Program-made: the position numbers and the translations under genes | Notes under the pieces: generated by a model | The model's input: the letters and a program-made list of their open reading frames with translations, nothing else | Told to the model about the DNA's origin: nothing | The model's database searches: none | In this document: positions 49,048-54,960 of the stretch, in pieces | How positions within the stretch are numbered: position 1 is the stretch's first letter | How the letters are laid out: every line of letters starts with the position of its first letter | NCBI RefSeq assembly: GCF_003258295.1 | Contig: NZ_QKYN01000043.1 | Location: 1 to 54,960 of the forward strand | Direction of reading: 5' to 3' | DNA length: 54,960 bases | Source of the DNA: Streptacidiphilus pinicola | GTDB lineage: Bacteria > Actinomycetota > Actinomycetes > Streptomycetales > Streptomycetaceae

Positions 49048-50661
49048 ATGCCACGCCCGCATCCTTCGGCGGACAACCTCTACCAGCTGCTCATGGCGCC
49101 CGCGGACGCGGGCCCGGACCGGCCCGCGGTGGTGGAGGCGGACGAGAACGGGGTGCTGCACGAGATCTCCTACCGCCGCCTGGACGCGCTGGTGAAGCAG
49201 TACGCGGCCGTGCTGGACGGCCTCGGCCTGGACGTGGGCGACCCGGTCGTGGTCGAGGCGGACACCTGCGCGGCCGCGGTGGCCATGCTGCTGGCCTGCT
49301 CCCTGCTGGGCCTGCCGTTCGTGACGGTCAGTCCGCACACCCCCGACACCCGCCTGGCCACGATCATCGACCAGGTCACCCCCGCGCTGCACGCCCGCGC
49401 GAACGACCTGCCGGCCAGGGAGCTGGACCGGCACGCCGAGGGCAGCGCGGTCTTCGACCTAGGCGGCCTGGTGATCGAGCGCGCCCCCGCGCCGCGGGTG
49501 CGGCGCCGCCGCGAGGTGCTGTCCACCGACACCGCCTACATCGTGTTCACCTCCGGATCGACCGGGCGCCCCAAGGGCGTGGTGATGAGCCACCGCGCGA
49601 TCGTGACGTTCCTGCGCGCCATGCTGGCCGACCAGCTGGCCGGGCCGGCCGACCGGGTGGCGTCGACCTCGCCGCTGCAGTTCGACTTCGCGCTGTTCGG
49701 GATCGGCGTGGCGCTGTCCGCCGGTGCGGCGCTGGTGCCGGTGCGGCGCGAGGACCTCGGCTCGCCGCGCCGCATGACCGCGTTCCTGCGCGACGCCAAG
49801 GCCACCCAGGTGCACGGCGTCCCCTCGCTGTGGCGGCCGGTGCTGCGCCACGACCCGGACCTGCTGCTGGAGCTGACGCACCTGAGGTCGGTGGTGTTCG
49901 CCGGTGAGGAGTTCCCGCTGCCCGAGCTGCGCCGGCTGCAGGAGATGCTGCCCGCGGTGCGGCTGGTCAACGGCTACGGCGCCACCGAGTCGATGGCGGC
50001 GTCCTTCACCGACGTCCCCAACCCGCTGCCCGCTGATCAGGAGCGGCTCTCGATCGGCCGCGCCCACGCGGGCGCCGAGATGACCCTGGTCGATGCGGAC
50101 GGGCGGATCGTGACCGAGCCGGGCGGCAGCGGGGAGATCTACCTGCGCAGCCCGGCGCTGTTCACCGGCTACTGGAACGACCCCGAGGCCACCGCCAAGG
50201 TGCTGGTGCCCGACCCGGTCGAGCCGCGGCACGGCACCAAGGTGCTGCGCACCGGCGACCTGGCCCGCCTGGACGAGACGGGCGAGCTGTGCTTCATCGG
50301 CCGCGCCGACTTCCAGGTGCAGATCCGCGGCAACCGGGTGGAGCTGGGCGAGATCGAGGGCACGCTGACCCGGCTGCCCGGCGTCACCGCGGCCGCGGCC
50401 ACCGTGGTGCCGCGCGGCGGGGACCAGATCCTGATGGCCGCCGTCACCTTGACGGCCGCGGCCGCGGCCGCGGACTTCGACGCGAGCGCCGCGCTGGCCT
50501 TCGTCGGCAAGCAGCTGCCCTCCTACATGGTGCCCCGCTCCGTGCGCGTCCTGCCCGAGCTCCCTTTGACCCAGAACGGCAAGGTCGACCGCGAGGCGCT
50601 CACGCGCCGGCTGACCGCCCCCCGCCGGACCTTTGATGTTCGACACGCTACGAACGCCTAG
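49048..50661 (+). CDS. Stand-alone adenylation enzyme, probable beta-phenylalanine activating (VinN/HitB-like)
   Basis: A 537-residue NRPS-type adenylation protein without carrier or condensation domain. Motifs are YIVFTSGSTGRPKGVVMSH (A3), SPLQFDFALFGIG (A4, with the Asp that binds the substrate amino group), VNGYGATESMAASF (A5), TGDLARLDETGELCFIGRADFQVQIRGNRVELGEIE (A7-A8), and LTQNGKVDREAL (A10 Lys). The aminomutase follows after only 9 bp, so the substrate is most likely beta-phenylalanine, to be loaded on the ACP at 53198. AGAGGAG before the ATG. Related enzymes load beta-amino acid starters in hitachimycin and vicenistatin pathways. Confidence 0.82.
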   Translation: MPRPHPSADNLYQLLMAPADAGPDRPAVVEADENGVLHEISYRRLDALVKQYAAVLDGLGLDVGDPVVVEADTCAAAVAMLLACSLLGLPFVTVSPHTPDTRLATIIDQVTPALHARANDLPARELDRHAEGSAVFDLGGLVIERAPAPRVRRRREVLSTDTAYIVFTSGSTGRPKGVVMSHRAIVTFLRAMLADQLAGPADRVASTSPLQFDFALFGIGVALSAGAALVPVRREDLGSPRRMTAFLRDAKATQVHGVPSLWRPVLRHDPDLLLELTHLRSVVFAGEEFPLPELRRLQEMLPAVRLVNGYGATESMAASFTDVPNPLPADQERLSIGRAHAGAEMTLVDADGRIVTEPGGSGEIYLRSPALFTGYWNDPEATAKVLVPDPVEPRHGTKVLRTGDLARLDETGELCFIGRADFQVQIRGNRVELGEIEGTLTRLPGVTAAAATVVPRGGDQILMAAVTLTAAAAAADFDASAALAFVGKQLPSYMVPRSVRVLPELPLTQNGKVDREALTRRLTAPRRTFDVRHATNA

Positions 50662-50670
50662 GAGCGACAA

Positions 50671-52224
50671 GTGACTTACACCCTGTCCATCAACCAGCGC
50701 GTCCCGCTGGGCGACGTCGCCGCGACCGCCACCGCGGCCGACCCGGTGGCCATCGACGACACCGTGCGCGCCCGCGTGCAGGCCTCGCGCGAGACGCTGG
50801 AGAAGTTCGTCGCCGAGGAACGGGTCATCTACGGCGTCAACACCTCCATGGGCGGCTTCGTCAACTATCTGGTGCCGGTCTCCATGGCCCGCCAGCTCCA
50901 GGAGAACCTCCTCAACGCGGTCGCGACCAACGTGGGCGAGCGCCTGGACGACACCACGGTGCGCGCCATCATGACGGCCCGTATCGTGTCGCTGTCGCGC
51001 GGCAACTCCGCGATCTCGCTGAAGAACCTGGACAAGCTGATCGCGATCCGCAACTCCGGTGTCGTGCCGCAGGTGCCGCAGAAGGGGTCGCTGGGCACCA
51101 GCGGCGACCTCGGGCCGCTGGCCGCGATCGCGCTGGTGTGCATCGGCCAGTGGAAGGCGCGCCTTGACGGCGAGGAGCTCTCGGGCGCCGAGGCGCTGGC
51201 CCGGGTCGGCATCGCCCCGATGGAGCTCAGCTTCAAGGAGGGCCTGGCGCTGATCAACGGCACCTCCGGCATGGTGGGCCTGGGCAGCCTCAACATCGCC
51301 CGCGCCAAGCGCCTGCTCAACACCTACCTGCTGATCTCCGCGCTGTCGGTGGAGGGCCTGGCCGGCAAGACCAAGCCGTTCGACCCACGCGTGCACGCCC
51401 TCAAGCCCCACAAGGGCCAGCAGGAGGTCGCGAAGTTCTTGTGGGAGACGCTTGCGGAGTCCACCTTGGCGGTCGACGAGCTCGACACCGAGCTGCTGCT
51501 GTCCGGGGAGATGGGCGACACCGCCAAGGCCGGGTCGAAGTCCATCGAGGACGCCTACTCGGTGCGCTGCACCCCGCAGATCCTGGGCCCCGTCGTGGAC
51601 AGCCTCGCCGCGATCGAGAAGACGGTCGAGGACGAGCTGAACTCCTCCAACGACAACCCGCTGGTCGTGCCCGACGAGATCGAGGTCTTCCACAACGGGC
51701 ACTTCCACGGCCAGTACGTGTCGATGGCGATGGACCACCTCGCGATCGCGCTGACCACGCTGATGAACCTGTCCAACCGCCGGATCGACCGCTACCTGGA
51801 CAAGAGCAACAGCGAGGGCCTGCCGGCGTTCTTGTGCCAGGAGAACCCCGGGCTGCGCCTGGGCCTGATGGGCGGCCAGTTCATGACCGCCTCGCTGACC
51901 GCGGAGACCCGTGCGAAGGCCATGCCGATGTCCATCCAGTCCCTCAGCTCCACCGGCGACTTCCAGGACATCGTCTCCTTCGGGTTCGTCGCCGCCCGCC
52001 GCGCCGCCGAGGTCCTGGACAACGTCGCCCACGTGGTCGCGTTCGAGCTGCTGTGCGCCTGCCAGGCCGTCGACATCCGCGGCACCGAGGGCCTGTCGCC
52101 CGCGACGCGGCGCCTGTACGAGGCCACCCGCGAGCTGGTCCCCTACCTCGACCACGACGTCACGATCACCGACTACGTGGAAACCCTCGCGCAGCACCTG
52201 CTGTCCGAGCCGGGCCTGGGCTGA
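50671..52224 (+). CDS. MIO-dependent phenylalanine 2,3-aminomutase (AdmH/PaPAM-like)
   Basis: A 517-residue enzyme of the aromatic ammonia-lyase family. The MIO prosthetic group forms from Thr143-Ser144-Gly145 in GSLGTSGDLGPLA, and the catalytic Tyr54 is in VIYGVNTSMGGF. Thr-Ser-Gly in place of the usual Ala-Ser-Gly, and long stretches such as MGGFVNYLVP, NLLNAVATNVG, SSNDNPLV, FHNGHFHGQYVSMAMDHL and LCACQAVDIRGT, agree with the Pantoea andrimid enzyme AdmH as I remember it. AdmH converts L-Phe to (S)-beta-Phe. Plain PAL/HAL activity is less likely. GTG start, GGAGCG upstream. Confidence 0.87.
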   Translation: MTYTLSINQRVPLGDVAATATAADPVAIDDTVRARVQASRETLEKFVAEERVIYGVNTSMGGFVNYLVPVSMARQLQENLLNAVATNVGERLDDTTVRAIMTARIVSLSRGNSAISLKNLDKLIAIRNSGVVPQVPQKGSLGTSGDLGPLAAIALVCIGQWKARLDGEELSGAEALARVGIAPMELSFKEGLALINGTSGMVGLGSLNIARAKRLLNTYLLISALSVEGLAGKTKPFDPRVHALKPHKGQQEVAKFLWETLAESTLAVDELDTELLLSGEMGDTAKAGSKSIEDAYSVRCTPQILGPVVDSLAAIEKTVEDELNSSNDNPLVVPDEIEVFHNGHFHGQYVSMAMDHLAIALTTLMNLSNRRIDRYLDKSNSEGLPAFLCQENPGLRLGLMGGQFMTASLTAETRAKAMPMSIQSLSSTGDFQDIVSFGFVAARRAAEVLDNVAHVVAFELLCACQAVDIRGTEGLSPATRRLYEATRELVPYLDHDVTITDYVETLAQHLLSEPGLG

Positions 52225-52243
52225 AAGGGAAAGGGGAGCGCCG

Positions 52244-52648
52244 GTGCCTACCGCCACCCGAACAGCGAAGGTGTTCGACGCGCTGGAGCGCGCGCCGCAC
52301 AGCGAACCGGTTGCCGGCGGCACCCGCGTCACGGTGCGGCTGCCCGTGACGCGGGCCGCCGCGCAGATGGTCGGCCACTACCCGGGCTTCCCGATCATGC
52401 CCGGGGTGCTGCTGCTGGACACCGTGCGCCAGGCGGCCGCGGCGGCGGTGGGCACCGACCTCGCCCTGGCCGGCATCGGCCGCGCCCGCTTCACCCGCCC
52501 GCTGCTGCCCGGCGACGAACTGCACCTGTCCCTGCTGATCTCCCCCGCCAAGGACGGGCGGGTCGCGGTGCGGGCCGCCGCCACCCGCGCGGACGGCCTG
52601 GCGGCGGCCCAACTGTCCGTCACACTCCAGGAGGTGGCCGATGCCTGA
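52244..52648 (+). CDS. FabZ-like hot-dog dehydratase subunit A (His present, Glu replaced by Asp)
   Basis: A 134-residue hot-dog protein. VGHYPGFPIMPGVLLLDTVRQAAAAA aligns with the FabZ helix: the catalytic His is kept, but the position of the catalytic Glu is Asp (LLLD for LLLE). It overlaps the next dehydratase by 8 bp. Start GTG 52244 after AAAGGGGAG. Probably works as a heterodimer with subunit B to dehydrate 3-hydroxyacyl-ACP. Confidence 0.78.
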   Translation: MPTATRTAKVFDALERAPHSEPVAGGTRVTVRLPVTRAAAQMVGHYPGFPIMPGVLLLDTVRQAAAAAVGTDLALAGIGRARFTRPLLPGDELHLSLLISPAKDGRVAVRAAATRADGLAAAQLSVTLQEVADA

Positions 52649-53138
52649 CCACCTCGACCACCCCGACCGCCTTGACCACAGTCAGGTGCGCGCCCGGCTG
52701 CGCCAGCGCCCGCCCATGCTCCTGCTCGACACCGTCCGCTCCCACCAGGGCGGCACCCTGGTCGCCACCAAGGCGATCACCGGCGGCGAGGACTGCTACC
52801 GCGACCTGGCCGACCCGGCCGGCATCGACGCCTTCGCCTACCCCCAGGCGCTGCTGCTGGAGTCGTTCGGGCAGGCCGTCTCCCTGCTGTGGTCCCTCGC
52901 GCAGCTCGGCCCCGCGGACGAGGTCCCGCTCATGGTCGGCCTGCGCGACCTGGCCTACGGCGCGCCGGCCCTGCCCGGCGACGTCCTGGAACACCACGTG
53001 ACGCTGCGCCACCACTCCGGCCAGGTCGGCGAGTTCACCGGCCACACCGAAACCGGCGATGGCCGCACCGTGCTCACCGTGGAATCGATCATGGTCGTCT
53101 CGCGGCCCGCCGCGAGCCTGCTCAGCCCCGCGCCCTGA
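52641..53138 (+). CDS. FabZ/FabA-like hot-dog dehydratase subunit B (Glu present, His missing)
   Basis: A 165-residue hot-dog protein starting MPDHLDHPDRLDHSQVRARLRQRPPMLLLDTV. The central-helix region reads FAYPQALLLESFGQAVSLL: the Glu is kept, but the His-F-PG motif is replaced, so the catalytic His appears lost. The defect is complementary to the preceding protein, and the genes overlap, which strongly suggests a composite active site. LPGDVLEHHVTLRHHSGQVGEF is a normal beta-sheet part. Confidence 0.75.
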   Translation: MPDHLDHPDRLDHSQVRARLRQRPPMLLLDTVRSHQGGTLVATKAITGGEDCYRDLADPAGIDAFAYPQALLLESFGQAVSLLWSLAQLGPADEVPLMVGLRDLAYGAPALPGDVLEHHVTLRHHSGQVGEFTGHTETGDGRTVLTVESIMVVSRPAASLLSPAP

Positions 53139-53197
53139 CCTTGCCGCCCCCACCGCGCACCCCGTTCCCCTATCCGACTTCACGACAAGGACAGCAG

Positions 53198-53443
53198 ATG
53201 AACGACACCGACACCGCGATCTCGAGGGTCCGCGCGATCGTCGCGGAGATCCTGGCGCTGGGCGAGGACGAGATCGACGACCACGCGGACCTGTTCGAGG
53301 ACTACCAGGCCGACTCGCTCAACCTCATCGAGATCGTCGCGCAGGTGGAGAAGCAGTTCAAGGTGGTGCTGCCGCTGGACGAACTGCCCGGCGCGCGCAC
53401 CATCGCCGCCCTGGACGCCCTGCTCGCCGCCCAGACCACCTGA
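53198..53443 (+). CDS. Acyl/aminoacyl carrier protein
   Basis: An 81-residue ACP with the phosphopantetheine Ser40 in FEDYQADSLNLIEIVAQVEKQF. Normal length, unlike the 138-residue ACP in the PKS operon. Its place in the aminomutase/adenylation operon suggests it holds beta-phenylalanine. ATG after AAGGA at slightly long spacing. Confidence 0.88.
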   Translation: MNDTDTAISRVRAIVAEILALGEDEIDDHADLFEDYQADSLNLIEIVAQVEKQFKVVLPLDELPGARTIAALDALLAAQTT

Positions 53444-53475
53444 CTGACCAGAGCATCTGACAAAGCGACGCAACC

Positions 53476-53496
53476 GGCCCGGCCGCCGGCCGGGCC
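53476..53496 (+). terminator. Small hairpin between ACP and chorismate mutase genes
   Basis: GGCCCGGCC, 3-nt loop, GGCCGGGCC: perfect 9-bp arms, 33 bp after the ACP stop. It may attenuate transcription into the shikimate-supply genes. Confidence 0.45.
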
Positions 53497-53545
53497 GCGC
53501 CGGCCCCCGATCTCCCTGCCTTTTCGCACACACAGGAGCCAGCCC

Positions 53546-53986
53546 GTGACGACCGAGACCAGCTTGGCCAACCCGCCCGGCACCGTCGCCGTGCGTGCCG
53601 TGCGCGGCGCCACCCAGGTCGCCGGCGACGACCCCGCCCTGATCGAGGCCGCCACCACCGAACTGCTCGGCGAGATCCTGCGCCAAAACCAGCTCGAGGA
53701 CGCCGACCTGATCTCCATCGTGTTCACCACCACCCACGACCTGCGCTCCGCGTTCCCGGCGGCCGCGGCCAGGAAGCTGGGCCTGGTGGACGTACCGATG
53801 CTGTGCACCTCCGAGATCGCCGTCCCCGGCTCGCTGGACCGCGCCATCCGGATCCTGGCGCACGTGCACAGCCCGCGGCCCCGCGACGCCATGCACCACG
53901 TCTATCTCGGAGCCGCGGCGGTCCTGCGCCCCGACCTTTGCGCCCCGCCCCCGGGAACGCAGTCCCCTTTGCCCCAAGGAGCCTGA
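53546..53986 (+). CDS. Chorismate mutase, AroH type
   Basis: A 146-residue protein of the trimeric AroH fold: VAVRAVRGATQVAGDDPALIEAATTELLGEILRQNQLEDADLISIVFTTTHDLRSAFPAAAARKLGLVDVPMLCTSEIAVPGSLDRAIRILAHV. The Arg of VRGAT and the FTTTHDL segment belong to the active site. It converts chorismate to prephenate for phenylalanine, feeding the aminomutase. It competes with MenF for the same chorismate. Followed after 2 bp by the DAHP synthase. Confidence 0.88.
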   Translation: MTTETSLANPPGTVAVRAVRGATQVAGDDPALIEAATTELLGEILRQNQLEDADLISIVFTTTHDLRSAFPAAAARKLGLVDVPMLCTSEIAVPGSLDRAIRILAHVHSPRPRDAMHHVYLGAAAVLRPDLCAPPPGTQSPLPQGA

Positions 53987-53988
53987 AC

Positions 53989-54960
53989 ATGTCCGCGATG
54001 CCCCTCGCATCCCCCGTACGTGACCGCGAGCTGCGGCCGCCGGCGGCCGTCGGCACAGCTTTGGGCCCACTGGTCGCTCCCGAACAGCAGCCCGTGTGGG
54101 CCGACGCCGCCCACGCGAGCGCCGTGCGCGCCGAACTCGCCGCCCGGCCCGGCCTGGTGGGCTGGGAGGAGGTGCAGATGCTGCGCCTGCTCATGGCCGA
54201 AGCCGCCGGCGGCACCTACCAGGTCATCCAGGCCGGGGACTGCGCCGAGGACCCCGCCGAGTGCGCCCCCCAGGCCGTGAACCGCAAGATCGGCCTGATC
54301 GACGCCCTCGCCGGCGTCATGAAGATCAACACCGGTCGGCCCGTCATCCGGATCGGCCGCATCGCCGGACAGTTCGCCAAGCCCCGCAGCTCCCCCACCG
54401 AGACCGTCGACGGCGTCGAACTGCCCGTCTACCGCGGCCACCTGGTCAACGGACCCGCCCCCACCCCCGAGGAACGCCGCGCCGACCCCGGCCGGATGCT
54501 CGACTGCTACAGCGCCGCCGACCGCGCCACCACCTTGCTGCGCCAGCGCACCGGCGCCTGGATGCCGCCGACCGGGGCCCCGGTGTGGACCAGCCACGAG
54601 GCCCTCGTCCTGGACTACGAACGGCCCCTGCTGCGCCGCACCACCGGCGGATCCAGCTACCTGGCCTCCACCCACCTGCCCTGGATCGGGGAACGCACCC
54701 GCGACCCGGACGGCTCCCACGTCCGCCTGCTGGCCCAGGTCGCCAACCCCGTCGCCTGCAAGGTCGGCCCCACCATGCGGCCGGCCGAACTGGTCGACCT
54801 GGCAAGCCGCCTGGACCCGGGCCGCGAACCCGGCCGCCTCACCCTGATCGCCCGCATGGGCGTCGACCAGGTCGCAGCGAAGCTGCCCCACCTGGTCGCG
54901 GCCGTCCGCGAGGCCGGACACCCGGTCTCCTGGCTGTGCGACCCCATGCACGGCAACACC
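53989..54960 (+). CDS. Class II DAHP synthase, 3' end cut by window edge
   Basis: 324 codons of the plant/actinobacterial type DAHP synthase, first enzyme of the shikimate path: PEQQPVWADAAHASAVRAELAARPGLVGWEEVQMLRLLMAEAAGG, QAGDCAEDPAE (metal Cys), GQFAKPRSSPTE, VWTSHEALVLDYERPLLR, NPVACKVGPTMRPAELVDL, and WLCDPMHGNT at the edge (metal His). A second, cluster-borne copy usually raises chorismate flux and may escape feedback control. Frame is open to the last base. Confidence 0.92.
   Translation, partial: MSAMPLASPVRDRELRPPAAVGTALGPLVAPEQQPVWADAAHASAVRAELAARPGLVGWEEVQMLRLLMAEAAGGTYQVIQAGDCAEDPAECAPQAVNRKIGLIDALAGVMKINTGRPVIRIGRIAGQFAKPRSSPTETVDGVELPVYRGHLVNGPAPTPEERRADPGRMLDCYSAADRATTLLRQRTGAWMPPTGAPVWTSHEALVLDYERPLLRRTTGGSSYLASTHLPWIGERTRDPDGSHVRLLAQVANPVACKVGPTMRPAELVDLASRLDPGREPGRLTLIARMGVDQVAAKLPHLVAAVREAGHPVSWLCDPMHGNT

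Noticed and set aside
50671..52224. Histidine ammonia-lyase of primary metabolism
   Set aside because: Thr-Ser-Gly MIO site, AdmH-like stretches and the neighbouring beta-amino acid loading genes fit a phenylalanine aminomutase; no hut genes are nearby.

Overview
The window is very GC-rich, with strongly G/C-biased third codon positions, GTG starts and many stop/start overlaps. It carries two SARP regulators, a DUF6879 protein, an AcpS-type PPTase and type II polyketide genes, so it comes from an actinomycete, probably Streptomyces or a close relative. Almost everything looks like one large secondary-metabolite gene cluster that runs off both edges. I do not recognise it as a cluster for a known product.

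Layout. (1) 1-8032, minus strand: a tightly coupled operon of a small ORF, an adenylate-forming enzyme (candidate diazotase), menD, menB, menE, an Old Yellow Enzyme and isochorismate synthase (menF, cut by the left edge). Divergent from it, 8478-11851 encodes a CreE-like flavin monooxygenase and a CreD-like lyase, the aspartate-nitrosuccinate route to nitrous acid. (2) 11905-13199: an HxlR repressor and a DUF6879 protein. (3) 13404-28848, plus strand: SARP-NB-ARC activator, acyl-CoA carboxylase beta and epsilon, malonyltransferase, long ACP, AcpS, KS, KS-like partner, a KS-CLF single-chain fusion, a KASIII-like protein without the usual His/Asn, aldo-keto reductase, flavin hydroxylase and SnoaL-type protein: a (probably highly reducing) type II PKS. 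(4) 28958-40908: short glycosyltransferase plus second SARP, a TDP-2,6-dideoxy-L-hexose set, a full-length glycosyltransferase, an MFS exporter, and rmlA/rmlB. (5) 41060-46613: a nested RiPP-like block with a small ORF overlapping a fused E1-like/YcaO cyclodehydratase, a two-component system, and a protein resembling only the N-terminal part of SagB dehydrogenases. (6) 47117-54960: SnoaL-type protein, hydrolase, then a beta-phenylalanine module (adenylation enzyme, AdmH-like MIO aminomutase, two hot-dog dehydratase-like proteins, ACP, chorismate mutase, class II DAHP synthase cut by the right edge).

How the parts may work together (inference). DAHP synthase and chorismate mutase raise phenylalanine supply. 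The aminomutase makes beta-phenylalanine, which is activated and loaded on the small ACP as a starter or an amide-linked cap. The KS/CLF proteins and the dehydratase pair build a reduced chain, which is oxidised and glycosylated with a 2,6-dideoxy-L-sugar. The Men enzymes could add a 1,4-dihydroxynaphthoyl-type unit, and the CreE/CreD/ligase trio could install an N-N bond or a nitroso/diazo function. Seven promoter-like sites with SARP geometry (7-bp repeats every 11 bp, about 8-9 bp before a -10) tie regions 3, 4 and 6 into one regulon. A different 13-bp dyad (GTGA-N5-TCAC) ties the YcaO operon to the SagB-like gene.
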